IMG/VR virus record: IMGVR_UViG_3300036719_004451
Span: 1-49,330 of that record
DNA from: a virus
Reading direction: 5' to 3' (one strand)
Length of the DNA stretch: 49,330 nucleotides
Positions 40,137-48,044 of the stretch are shown piece after piece. The position numbers and the translations under genes are program-made. Every line of letters begins with the position of its first letter. The stretch's first letter is position 1. The notes beneath the pieces were generated by a model. That model saw only the letters and a program-made list of their open reading frames with translations. It did not search any database and was not told the origin of the DNA.

Positions 40137-40246
40137 TTTATATTACATTGACAATTGGTACATCCACAACCTTTTTTTTCTTTTTTACCAAAAAATAATA
40201 GGTAAAATGCGCCTCCCAAAAGTAAAATTGAAATAATAATATTCAT
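40121..40246 (-). CDS. Small membrane protein with Cys-rich tail, 41 aa
   Basis: MNIIISILLLGGAFYLLFFG is a hydrophobic helix, followed by KKEKKGCGCTNCQCNINKK, four Cys that could bind a metal. The GCGC repeat also occurs in the small gene at 2116. A TATTTAT box lies 13 bases upstream on the minus strand. Confidence 0.55.
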   Translation of the reverse strand: MNIIISILLLGGAFYLLFFGKKEKKGCGCTNCQCNINKKPL

Positions 40247-40335
40247 TTGTTTTTTTCTTATAAATATAAAAATTGATAAAAGAAAAGTCAGGTTATAATC
40301 TTTGATTTTCATCTATTTTTCATTATACTATTCCC

Positions 40336-42204
40336 ATGAATATATTAGGAATTCACACAGGTCATGACGCGTCTTTAGCCATGATTAAAGATGGGAGATT
40401 AGTTCTTGCGGTTTCGATGGAAAGATACTCAGGGTTAAAAAAAAGTTCTTTAGTCAAAATGGAATATTTGGAAAGATTTCTTTGGGATTGCAACGTCCAA
40501 ATAGAAGATATTGACTGTATTTCTATGGGATTTTGGGACCAAAGTAGTATTCCATTTATGAGGATTTATTCTCCTGAAAATGAAAATTACCCTTTAAGTG
40601 TTTTCGGAAGATACAATATGGATGTGGCAATCCTCAACCACTTGGATAATTATCCAAACAAAAGAGACAATTGGAAACCTCAATATATACCTGGATTAGG
40701 TTTTACGTTACCCGATTTTTGGGATAGAACAAGGGCACCATACTTAGGTTATAATTTTAGACATAAGATGAGTTATACCCTAAACGTGACAATTCAAGGT
40801 GTTGATAAGATTTTCTCAGGTCGTTTTGTGGACCATCACGTAGCGCATTCATCAGCGGCATTCTTCACTTCCAATTTTGAGAAGGCGGCTATTTTCACCG
40901 CGGATGCTACGGGAAGGGATGCCACTGCTACGAGTCTCATGATGATTGGAGATGGAAATCAATTGGATATATTCAAAAATCCTCACTATAGCTATGGTAC
41001 TTTTTATGATTCTGCAACTGAACTATCAGGATTGGGTCCAGGATTGGAAAAAGCTGGTGTTCTTATGGGACTAGCTGCTTATGGTAATGTCAGTGGTAAA
41101 ACACAAAGAAATTGGGAGGAGTGGACAAAACCTGAAAAACATAGAACTGAGAATGAAGATACTACTTACGATGATTGGTTGTATTCTCAAATTAGTGGAA
41201 AATATCCTCATTTGGATTCCTCAATTCCCGCATGGAGAAAAAAACAGGGTGACCGAAATATTCATATGTATACGAGAGAATATCAACAATGTTTTTCAAA
41301 AGAAGAATCTACATCTCAAGAAGTAATGAATATAGCCGCTGATGTTCAATTTATGGCTGAAAGGTCCTTATCAAAATATACCCAAGAACTTTTTGAAGAG
41401 ACCAAAGCAATAAATGATGGTAATCTTTGTGTTGGTGGTGGGACATTCCTGAATTGTAATGCGAACTACAAGATTTTAACTGAGACAGATTTCGAGAGGA
41501 TGCATATGTTTCCCTCTTGTGGTGACGATGGACTTTCTGTTGGTTCTGCTTTGTTTGTCAACCACGTTCTTAACCAAGAACCTCGACAAAAATACAGTCC
41601 AAAAGATTTGATGTATTTGGGTTACCATTATGATTATTATCCGCAGAGTAAATTTTATCCTTACGAATTAAATTTAGACGATGTGGCTAAAGAACTTTCC
41701 GATGGTAAAATAGTTTGTTGGTATCAAGGTGGGGGTGAAATGGGACCAAGAGCTCTCGGACACCGTTCTTTCTTGTGTGACCCAAGGAGAAAAAATATGA
41801 AAGATATTCTTAACAAACGAGTTAAGTATAGAGAATGGTTCAGACCTTTTGCGCCAGTTGTTCTTAACGAATATAAATCTGATTGGTTCAGGATGGACTT
41901 TGAGTCCCCTTTTATGTTGTTTACCGTTCCATGTAAAAAACCTTTTGACATTCCCTCAGGAGTTCACATCGACAACACCGCACGGGTACAAACAATTACA
42001 AAAGAAGATAATTTGAGATTCTATACTCTAATTGATAAATTTAGAGAAATAACCAATGTCCCCATACTACTAAACACATCATTAAATGTTAAGGGACGAC
42101 CAATTGTGGAAACTCCTGACGATGCTTTGAAACTATTCGAGGAGTCAGATGTTGATTTATTGGTAATAAATGATATGATGTATTATAAAAACAAATTCAA
42201 ATGA
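40336..42204 (+). CDS. NodU/TobZ-type carbamoyltransferase, copy 1 (622 aa)
   Basis: Carbamoyltransferase of the NodU/CmcH/TobZ family, which carries a carbamoyl group from carbamoyl phosphate, via carbamoyl adenylate, to a hydroxyl. The N-terminal Kae1-like domain begins GIHTGHDASLAMI, with VDHHVAHSSAAFF near 166-176 (His metal ligands) and TADATGRDATA; GGGTFLNCNANY lies later. The C-terminal domain has GGGEMGPRALGHRSF and YREWFRPFAPVVL. A small gene links it to a second homologue. Substrates in this genome are unknown: antibiotic-like metabolite, glycan or DNA base are possible. Confidence 0.92.
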   Translation: MNILGIHTGHDASLAMIKDGRLVLAVSMERYSGLKKSSLVKMEYLERFLWDCNVQIEDIDCISMGFWDQSSIPFMRIYSPENENYPLSVFGRYNMDVAILNHLDNYPNKRDNWKPQYIPGLGFTLPDFWDRTRAPYLGYNFRHKMSYTLNVTIQGVDKIFSGRFVDHHVAHSSAAFFTSNFEKAAIFTADATGRDATATSLMMIGDGNQLDIFKNPHYSYGTFYDSATELSGLGPGLEKAGVLMGLAAYGNVSGKTQRNWEEWTKPEKHRTENEDTTYDDWLYSQISGKYPHLDSSIPAWRKKQGDRNIHMYTREYQQCFSKEESTSQEVMNIAADVQFMAERSLSKYTQELFEETKAINDGNLCVGGGTFLNCNANYKILTETDFERMHMFPSCGDDGLSVGSALFVNHVLNQEPRQKYSPKDLMYLGYHYDYYPQSKFYPYELNLDDVAKELSDGKIVCWYQGGGEMGPRALGHRSFLCDPRRKNMKDILNKRVKYREWFRPFAPVVLNEYKSDWFRMDFESPFMLFTVPCKKPFDIPSGVHIDNTARVQTITKEDNLRFYTLIDKFREITNVPILLNTSLNVKGRPIVETPDDALKLFEESDVDLLVINDMMYYKNKFK

Positions 42205-42389
42205 ATAACGAAGAAAAGGCAAGAGTTTATAACCAATTACTCCATGACCACAACATGCTTTCAAATCAAATTAACGGAATTAAAGGAAGTAGTTTTGAGT
42301 TAAACGAATCTCAAGAAAGACAAATCAAAGAATTACAGGCTAGACAAAATCAAATTATGATGCACGTCAACAGATTGTTGGCAATGTAA
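42201..42389 (+). CDS. Small coiled-coil protein, 62 aa
   Basis: MNNEEKARVYNQLLHDHNML and LNESQERQIKELQARQNQIM indicate a helical hairpin. It starts four bases inside the first carbamoyltransferase gene and ends 11 bases before the second, so it is in the same operon. It could be an assembly or linking subunit; function unknown. Confidence 0.6.
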   Translation: MNNEEKARVYNQLLHDHNMLSNQINGIKGSSFELNESQERQIKELQARQNQIMMHVNRLLAM

Positions 42390-42400
42390 TTGAACAAAAT

Positions 42401-44188
42401 ATGGTAGTCTTAGGATTAACACCCAATCATGACGCTAGTGCGTGTGTTATAATTGATGGTAAGATTGTTTCAGCAATCACTCGAGAACGTTTGTCTCGTC
42501 ACAAAAAATCTCGTTTCATATCTCAAAAAATGTTGGACTACTTGTTTGCAGAGGCGAACATAACTATTGATGATGTAGACTATGTCGGAATTAGTTATTG
42601 GTTTGAAAACAGAGAAGATTGGAGAAACGAAAACGAGGACATTAAACTTTATATTCCAAAAGATGTTGCGTTTATTTTTTCACCTTCTCACACCAATAAC
42701 AATCAGGAGTTATGGTCTGACGAAAAACCTGAATTCGTTGAAGGATTGGGTTACAGACTAAGGGGTGATTTGTCACATCTTTGTCCACCTTCAACCAACA
42801 AACCATATGATTCAGTTCCAATTAACTTTGAAATCTATGGGAGGGTAATACCTGGTTGGTTTGTAAATCATCACCAAGCACATGCGGCTTCGACCTATTA
42901 CACATCTAATTTTGATGAAGCGGCGGTCTTTACTATGGATGCTACGGATAACAATCCATGGGTTTGTTCATTATTTTCCTATGGTTATAAAAACAAACTC
43001 GAAACATTATACTACCCTGGTATCCAAATAGGTCATGCTTATTCCCAATTTACAGAAATGTTGGGTATCGGACATGCTATTTTCAAAGCAGGAAGCATGA
43101 TGGGTTTGGCAGCTTATGGTAAACCTAATTTGGATGTTGTTAAAAATATTAACAAGTACACCAAGTCTTATTGGGAGAGAAATGAGAGAGGAGATGATTG
43201 GAGATGGATTTATAGATTGTTCATGGATACCACAGGTAAAGTGGTAACAAAGTATGCTCCTGAAACTCCCGCTATTGGAGATAACTATATCATAGAAGAA
43301 CACTTCAACCTCGAAAATTCAGATTCCCAAGAGGCTATGGATGCGGCAGCAACCATTCAATTTGTATTCGAAGAAACGGTTTTCAAATTCGCCAGAGAAT
43401 TATGGGACGAAACAAAAAAATATAATGGTAACAACTTATGTTTAGCCGGAGGTAGTTTTCTGAATTGCACCACAAACGGAAAGATACACAAAAACACTCC
43501 ATTCAAAAATGTTCACGTTTATCCTGGTGCGGCTGATGATGGTTTATCTGTTGGTTCTGCTCTCTATGTGACTCACCACTTACTCGGAATTCCAAGGGTT
43601 CATAAAACTGTGGAAGAGGTTGTTTATACTGGAAAAAAATACTCTACACCTGAAGGTGGTAAGGAACTTAGTTTGGATTTCATAGCCTCTAAGTTGAACG
43701 AAGGGAAAGTAATTGCTTGGTTTCAGGGAGGTTCTGAGTTTGGACCAAGAGCTCTCGGTAACAGGAGTTTTTTGGCAAATCCTTGTATTGTTGAAATGAG
43801 GGACTACATCAATTTTGAAATTAAAAATAGAGAATGGTATAGACCTTTTGCACCTTCAGTATGTATTGAAAATGTTCAAGAATATTTTGATATCGATGGA
43901 GAATCACCATTCATGTTGAAAATTTGTGACGTTTTGAGTGATAAAATACCTGCTGTAACCCACATAGATGGCTCTGCAAGACCTCAAACCGTGAAAAGGG
44001 AGGACAACCCAATCTATTATGATTTGATTCGTCATTTTGAAAGATACAGTGGAGTTCCTGTTTTGTTGAACACTTCTTTGAACTTATCACATGAACCAAT
44101 TGTTGAAACCCCCGAAGATGCCATGAACTTGTTTCATAACTCGAAAGTTGATATACTTGTTATAAACAATTCAATGTGGGTGAAATGA
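42401..44188 (+). CDS. NodU/TobZ-type carbamoyltransferase, copy 2 (595 aa)
   Basis: Second full-length homologue: GLTPNHDASACVII at the N-terminus, VNHHQAHAASTYY near 155, TMDATDNNPWV, AGGSFLNCTTNGKI, and GGSEFGPRALGNRSF near 443, with NREWYRPFAPSV at the C-terminus. The key residues are conserved but the two differ widely, so they probably have different acceptors or act in sequence rather than being a recent duplication. The stop overlaps the next ATG (ATGA). Confidence 0.92.
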   Translation: MVVLGLTPNHDASACVIIDGKIVSAITRERLSRHKKSRFISQKMLDYLFAEANITIDDVDYVGISYWFENREDWRNENEDIKLYIPKDVAFIFSPSHTNNNQELWSDEKPEFVEGLGYRLRGDLSHLCPPSTNKPYDSVPINFEIYGRVIPGWFVNHHQAHAASTYYTSNFDEAAVFTMDATDNNPWVCSLFSYGYKNKLETLYYPGIQIGHAYSQFTEMLGIGHAIFKAGSMMGLAAYGKPNLDVVKNINKYTKSYWERNERGDDWRWIYRLFMDTTGKVVTKYAPETPAIGDNYIIEEHFNLENSDSQEAMDAAATIQFVFEETVFKFARELWDETKKYNGNNLCLAGGSFLNCTTNGKIHKNTPFKNVHVYPGAADDGLSVGSALYVTHHLLGIPRVHKTVEEVVYTGKKYSTPEGGKELSLDFIASKLNEGKVIAWFQGGSEFGPRALGNRSFLANPCIVEMRDYINFEIKNREWYRPFAPSVCIENVQEYFDIDGESPFMLKICDVLSDKIPAVTHIDGSARPQTVKREDNPIYYDLIRHFERYSGVPVLLNTSLNLSHEPIVETPEDAMNLFHNSKVDILVINNSMWVK

Positions 44189-44592
44189 CAAATCATACAA
44201 GAGATATATTAGTTCTAAGTGCCATCAGTATTTTATTGATGATAGGAACATACAAGTGTGGTAGGGAACAAACCCAATCTGAGATAATTCAACCTGTTCC
44301 CACACAAATTGTTGAAAAAAGAATTGAACCTGAAAATAGTATTGATGAAGATTACTATGAAGAAGAAGTCCAAGAAGAACACTTCTTAATCGTAGGTTCA
44401 TTTACCGATGAGCAAATTGCTCAGGAATACGTTGATAGACTCTTAAACGAATCTAATGATGCTTTTATAACAGAGCAAGATGGTTACTACCGAGTATCAA
44501 TTTACTCCTCCAATAATCTTCAGGACGTTGTTAGGAAGAAAGAGCAATTGGCGTACACAGAACAAAAAATGTGGGTTTATAGTCGTTATTAG
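44185..44592 (+). CDS. Membrane-anchored SPOR-like protein, 135 aa
   Basis: A membrane helix near 8-22 (ILVLSAISILLMIGTY), an acidic linker, and a C-terminal domain with HFLIVGSFTDEQIAQEYVDR, LNESNDAFITEQDGYYRVSI and YSSNNLQDVVRKKEQ that fits the SPOR fold, which binds septal peptidoglycan lacking stem peptides. It would sit in the cytoplasmic membrane facing the periplasm. A role in cell-wall targeting or division is possible. ATG 44185 is preferred to a GTG nine bases earlier. Confidence 0.78.
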   Translation: MTNHTRDILVLSAISILLMIGTYKCGREQTQSEIIQPVPTQIVEKRIEPENSIDEDYYEEEVQEEHFLIVGSFTDEQIAQEYVDRLLNESNDAFITEQDGYYRVSIYSSNNLQDVVRKKEQLAYTEQKMWVYSRY

Positions 44593-44628
44593 AATTAGGA
44601 TTTTTGATTGATAATTCGTAAAAATGTA

Positions 44629-44808
44629 CTACCTCTCGTGGGATGAGTTGTCCTCATCTTTGTTTGATGAAATAAACATATTCCTAAAAATCAAACCGAA
44701 ACAACTGCCGAATATGAAAAAACATACAAGATTATTTGTTAGCATTCCTAATATCCAAAAGAATACTCCAATTACCAAATAAGTTAAATTTTTGTTTTTC
44801 ACCTTCAA
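44629..44808 (-). CDS. Small two-helix membrane protein, about 59 aa
   Basis: The minus strand from TTG 44808 (or GTG 44802) reads KVKNKNLTYLVIGVFFWILG, then LVCFFIFGSCFGLIF and a charged tail ending DNSSHER, stop at 44629. Two hydrophobic helices and a polar tail are unlikely by chance, and the region is otherwise empty, but the non-ATG start lowers confidence. Confidence 0.45.
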   Translation of the reverse strand: MKVKNKNLTYLVIGVFFWILGMLTNNLVCFFIFGSCFGLIFRNMFISSNKDEDNSSHER

Positions 44809-44838
44809 TATTTTATTTACGAGTATTATAATTGTTAT

Positions 44839-45126
44839 ATGGGATTAAAATTACACACATTTACAAGAGTTTTCAACTGGTGCGTCTCAAATGGTTGTCC
44901 TAAATTTACTGCAAGTCATAATTTGGAGAAAAATTGTTTGGATGTTCATATGATAAGACAAAAATTTGAAGTATATTTACAAATCGATTTATTAAATTAC
45001 ATGACTGAAATGACAATTGTCAAATCAAATGACAATATGGATTCGGTAGAATTAGTTTTGGAAGAATGTTTGAATTATGTACTTGAACTTGAATCAATTA
45101 AAGATGAAGAAAACACTAAATCCTGA
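44839..45126 (+). CDS. Hypothetical protein, 95 aa
   Basis: MGLKLHTFTRVFNWCVSNGC, then LDVHMIRQKFEVYLQIDLLN and acidic helical end. Contains three Cys in the N-terminal half. No family. It overlaps the next gene by 23 bases. Confidence 0.55.
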   Translation: MGLKLHTFTRVFNWCVSNGCPKFTASHNLEKNCLDVHMIRQKFEVYLQIDLLNYMTEMTIVKSNDNMDSVELVLEECLNYVLELESIKDEENTKS

Positions 45127-45328
45127 TTTTCCACCCACCTTTATCGGTATTTGGAAAGAAGAAGAACCTGAAGGGGTAACGAAAGTTTGGGTTAAAGATT
45201 ATGAAGCTTTCATGAATTTGGTTGATTCATTCTTTGACCATGGATACACCATCAAGAAAATATCAGAACAAGAGTATGATGATTTTGATTTGGGGGACGA
45301 AGTTACAATTAACGGAGATGAAGATTGA
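45104..45328 (+). CDS. Small acidic protein, 74 aa
   Basis: MKKTLNPDFPPTFIGIWKEE, then KVWVKDYEAFMNLVDSFFDH and an acidic end. ATG 45104 overlaps the end of the previous gene, and the gene in turn overlaps the next by 11 bases. Function unknown. Confidence 0.52.
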   Translation: MKKTLNPDFPPTFIGIWKEEEPEGVTKVWVKDYEAFMNLVDSFFDHGYTIKKISEQEYDDFDLGDEVTINGDED

Positions 45329-45524
45329 ATTGAAAGTTTTGGATGTTCAAGACAATGTAGTTTGGTCCAAGGATTATGACCATAATAATGAACATCAAGT
45401 TAAAAGGAATGTGGGGGTTGTAATATCAATACTTCACACAATACAATATAGTGGCAGTCACCAAAATAATTTTGGTATCGAAAATGCCGGTGAGAACAAA
45501 TTACTTATCGAACTGAGAAAATAG
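45318..45524 (+). CDS. Small protein, 68 aa
   Basis: MKIELKVLDVQDNVVWSKDY, then HQVKRNVGVVISILHTIQYS. Strand-helix pattern, no family. ATG 45318 is used because the longer reading lies inside the previous gene. The 3' end overlaps the convergent gene at 45501. Confidence 0.5.
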   Translation: MKIELKVLDVQDNVVWSKDYDHNNEHQVKRNVGVVISILHTIQYSGSHQNNFGIENAGENKLLIELRK

Positions 45525-45623
45525 TCTGTTGATAATTTCTTGGTTTGAAAATTGTAATTTATTTCTTTTGTTGATTGTTTTCTTGTTGGTTGGTTTTGGA
45601 AGAGATTTTTGTGATTTGGCCAT
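45501..45623 (-). CDS. Small basic protein, 40 aa
   Basis: MAKSQKSLPKPTNKKTINKR and then NQEIINRLFSQFDK. Lys-rich; nucleic-acid binding is possible. A TATTTATG box on the minus strand lies 15 bases upstream (45639-45645). Confidence 0.5.
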   Translation of the reverse strand: MAKSQKSLPKPTNKKTINKRNKLQFSNQEIINRLFSQFDK

Positions 45624-45666
45624 TGTATATGTTTTGACATAAATAGTGGGGGTCAAAGTTTTTTCG

Positions 45667-45674
45667 TATCTTTG
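45667..45674 (+). promoter_or_regulatory. TATCTTTG -7 element, leaderless arrangement
   Basis: TATCTTTG lies four bases before the ATG at 45679. No good -33 element is seen at the usual distance. Confidence 0.5.
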
Positions 45675-45678
45675 TGGT

Positions 45679-45942
45679 ATGGAAAGGTTACTCACTCTGA
45701 TTGTTCTCACCGCAATAACCAAAGACATCAATAAATCTGTCAACTTGGTTCAACAAGTATATGGGGATGTTCCCAAGCAATTGGATTTATCCATCAAGGC
45801 TCGTCAACCCAAAGACAAACCAATGTCAAAGCGTGAGGAGTTGGAAAATACCTTATCTGAACTCAAATCAAAAAGAGTTAAGACAAAAGTGGACAAACAA
45901 AATATTTATACTTTGGAGCAAGTCATCAAGAACATGCCCTGA
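45679..45942 (+). CDS. Small helical protein, 87 aa
   Basis: MERLLTLIVLTAITKDINKS, then a Lys-rich helical end (REELENTLSELKSKRVKTKV). ATG 45679 is chosen because the in-frame GTG lies upstream of the -7 element. Six bases separate it from the next gene. Function unknown. Confidence 0.58.
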   Translation: MERLLTLIVLTAITKDINKSVNLVQQVYGDVPKQLDLSIKARQPKDKPMSKREELENTLSELKSKRVKTKVDKQNIYTLEQVIKNMP

Positions 45943-45948
45943 GTATGA

Positions 45949-46341
45949 ATGGATAAAAAAGAATTATTATCAAAACTTCTTTATATGGATTATTCTCTTG
46001 GTGATGCTGCCCAAGAGTTAAAATACTTGTTGGATTGGTTTAGGTCCTTACCCAATGAACTTACTCTGTACCGACTCATCAAGGCTGATAGTTTTGGTGA
46101 TATTAGGATGGACAAACCTGGTTCACATTATGCCATGGACAAAGAAGACCTAATGAAATCCCATTCTTTTGTGGATGGTGTGGGTGACAAAACTTTTCTT
46201 ATTACCGTCAGAACAACCAAAGACCAAATAGACAAAAAAGAGACTTTGTCCAATAGAATACTATTTCCTCATGAGAATGAAATTACTCTCAAGAAAAAGG
46301 GAAAAAATGTCACACTACTTTCGATTAAAAAACTGAAATAG
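45949..46341 (+). CDS. ADP-ribosyltransferase-like protein, 130 aa
   Basis: LTLYRLIKADSFGD, then HYAMDKEDLMKSHSFVDGVG and ILFPHENEITLKKK. The early YR, a central Ser/Tyr-rich strand and the late E-x-E (ENE) fit the R-S-E order of small ADP-ribosyltransferases, which transfer ADP-ribose from NAD to proteins or nucleic acids. The middle Ser motif is not clean, so the call is tentative. Not tagged. Confidence 0.5.
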   Translation: MDKKELLSKLLYMDYSLGDAAQELKYLLDWFRSLPNELTLYRLIKADSFGDIRMDKPGSHYAMDKEDLMKSHSFVDGVGDKTFLITVRTTKDQIDKKETLSNRILFPHENEITLKKKGKNVTLLSIKKLK

Positions 46342-46407
46342 TCTACTGTAGGTCGGTTCAAAGGAAATGTGAACATGAGTTAAATATAAAAATTAGGTTT
46401 GATACAA

Positions 46408-46581
46408 TCAAATAACTCCTGAGTTCATGTTGTTACAAAAAGTAATTGCTTCTTCCTCGGTTTCGAAGGTAAGATGGGAGGGAATATAAAACCAAAACCA
46501 AGAGCGTCTATATAATCTATAGACGACAATATCCATATTCCAACAGTGGATGGAAGTTTTCTTGTATTTGAATTTTTTCAC
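46408..46581 (-). CDS. Small protein, 57 aa
   Basis: From GTG 46581: VKKFKYKKTSIHCWNMDIVV, then SHLTFETEEEAITFCNNMNS. Trp/Tyr-rich first half. An earlier TTG lies inside the -7 box, so GTG is preferred. Function unknown. Confidence 0.45.
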   Translation of the reverse strand: MKKFKYKKTSIHCWNMDIVVYRLYRRSWFWFYIPSHLTFETEEEAITFCNNMNSGVI

Positions 46582-46587
46582 CAAGAG

Positions 46588-46618
46588 CAAAGATACTCCA
46601 AATATTTGAGATAAAAAA
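46588..46618 (-). promoter_or_regulatory. Host-type promoter (minus strand)
   Basis: On the minus strand TTTT, a 19-base spacer and TATCTTTG (46588-46595), with the start codon about six bases downstream. Confidence 0.55.
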
Positions 46619-46644
46619 ATACGAGGGGGTTGGGGGAGATGGAA

Positions 46645-46661
46645 CAGTTCCCGGCATCAGA
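46645..46661 (-). repeat. 17-base repeat, copy A, downstream of the gene at 46705
   Basis: CAGTTCCCGGCATCAGA is identical to 47665-47681. On the minus strand each copy follows a gene and precedes a G/C-rich T-run region, so it may be part of a terminator or processed 3' end. Confidence 0.6.
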
Positions 46662-46704
46662 CATCTGATTTATTTTGTGTGGATTTACAGAAGAATGAAC
46701 ATCC

Positions 46705-47022
46705 TTAAGATTCAATCAGATAAACCTCAACAATACTTCTTTGTATACCCAAGTATTTTTTCAGGGCTCGTTTAACATCCAAGACAATATCATCATCAAA
46801 ATCCGATGGACTATTATAACCCTCACCGTTGTTATAATCACCCATATCATAAATGTTCCAATAATTGTGATAGTCCACATAAACATCAACCATTACCCAT
46901 AGTTCACCTGTATCATCATGAGTATCAGTTGTCACTTCATAGTCAACCAAACCATTTAATTTGGGGGAAATCAAACGGGTTAAAACGACATTGACGGCTT
47001 TGATTAAATCGGAGTTATTCAT
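46705..47022 (-). CDS. Hypothetical protein, 105 aa
   Basis: MNNSDLIKAVNVVLTRLISP, then strands (ELWVMVDVYVDYHNYWNIYD) and KRALKKYLGIQRSIVEVYL. Short helix, acidic strand-rich middle and C-terminal helix-strand, like the proteins at 37352 and 47028. Five bases after the stop of the upstream gene, so in one operon. Confidence 0.6.
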   Translation of the reverse strand: MNNSDLIKAVNVVLTRLISPKLNGLVDYEVTTDTHDDTGELWVMVDVYVDYHNYWNIYDMGDYNNGEGYNSPSDFDDDIVLDVKRALKKYLGIQRSIVEVYLIES

Positions 47023-47027
47023 AAGAA

Positions 47028-47624
47028 TTATTCAAACCAAAATTCAATTTGGGGGTCTACTTTCATTTTGGTTTTAATATAAGCCATCATAGGTCCCCTA
47101 ACAATATTTTCATTTAGATAATTGCGGATATCCATCTTTTTATCGGTGGTATCAAAAGATAATCTCAAATCCATGTAAGGTACATGGTAACTAGAACCAT
47201 GAGGAATGGATGGTTCAATTCTATAAATCCTAACATTCGAAATATACTCAGATAGCATACTGTCATTTATAAAACTATTGATATTCGATATGAGTTCTTC
47301 ATTGTATTTTTTTAGATACTCGGGCAAATTGGAGGATATTTCAAAATTAATATAATCACCTTGTATTTCGTTACGGTCGATACCCAAATATCTGAAAGCC
47401 TTAAAAATATCATCCATAATTTCCATTTCTCTCCTATTCAAGAAGTTATAATATTTCTCGTCGAATTCAGGACTATTTTTCAAAAACTTCGAGGGAAAGA
47501 CAAGCAAATTAATTTGGTATTTTCCATCATCATATTTGTATTTGCTTTCGGTTAAATAAACATCCACACCATAGACACGTCTGATGAACTTATCTAACAT
47601 ATTATTAGTTTGGTGTATATCCAT
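47028..47624 (-). CDS. Hypothetical protein, 198 aa
   Basis: MDIHQTNNMLDKFIRRVYGV is an N-terminal helix, followed by strand-rich sequence (KYQINLLVFPSKFLKNS, YINFEISSNLPEYLKK, YMDLRLSFDTTDKKM). Same layout as 46705 and 37352. TATTTAT lies four bases upstream of the ATG. Function unknown; may be a virion or regulatory family specific to this phage group. Confidence 0.62.
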   Translation of the reverse strand: MDIHQTNNMLDKFIRRVYGVDVYLTESKYKYDDGKYQINLLVFPSKFLKNSPEFDEKYYNFLNRREMEIMDDIFKAFRYLGIDRNEIQGDYINFEISSNLPEYLKKYNEELISNINSFINDSMLSEYISNVRIYRIEPSIPHGSSYHVPYMDLRLSFDTTDKKMDIRNYLNENIVRGPMMAYIKTKMKVDPQIEFWFE

Positions 47625-47628
47625 GATG

Positions 47629-47635
47629 ATAAATA
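47629..47635 (-). promoter_or_regulatory. TATTTAT box (minus), 4 nt before ATG
   Basis: On the minus strand CTATTTATCATC precedes the ATG at 47624. Confidence 0.5.
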
Positions 47636-47650
47636 GATGTTAAATAAAAA

Positions 47651-47681
47651 AAACGGGGGGAAATCAGTTCCCGGCATCAGA
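47651..47681 (-). terminator. Terminator containing repeat copy B
   Basis: On the minus strand GGGAA and TTCCC pair around CTGAT, followed by CCCG and a long T-run. The 17-base repeat (47665-47681) lies on the 5' side of the stem. Confidence 0.65.
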
Positions 47682-47687
47682 GAGATA

Positions 47688-48038
47688 CTACTGAATAACC
47701 AAAGTATCCAAAGTGCGGGGAGTATAGATATGACAATTATCTGAATAAGCACATAGACCAATAACGTGTAAATTAGAATTCACGGGGATAAATCTAATAT
47801 TCAAACCAACATTATTATTTCTCCCAATAACACTAAGATACGAATCATTTATTACGGGGATATTACCAATAACATTACTATCACTATAGATAATAGAATC
47901 CCTATCTATATCAACAACTTCATAATATTCAAGAGTATCAGGAGTGTATACATTATAAGTCCTAAAAGAAGCATCACATATAATCTCATCCTCACAGGAG
48001 AATAAGAAAAACAATAAGGGTAAAACAAAGTATTTCAT
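47688..48038 (-). CDS. Lipoprotein, 116 aa
   Basis: MKYFVLPLLFFLFSC is a lipoprotein signal; the acidic EDEI directly after Cys matches the lipoprotein at 30638 and suggests surface export. The mature part is beta-rich with four further Cys (EIICDASFRTYN, GLCAYSDNCHIYTP). Upstream on the minus strand reads TATATTTACTAAT before the ATG. Confidence 0.7.
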   Translation of the reverse strand: MKYFVLPLLFFLFSCEDEIICDASFRTYNVYTPDTLEYYEVVDIDRDSIIYSDSNVIGNIPVINDSYLSVIGRNNNVGLNIRFIPVNSNLHVIGLCAYSDNCHIYTPRTLDTLVIQ

Positions 48039-48044
48039 ATATTA

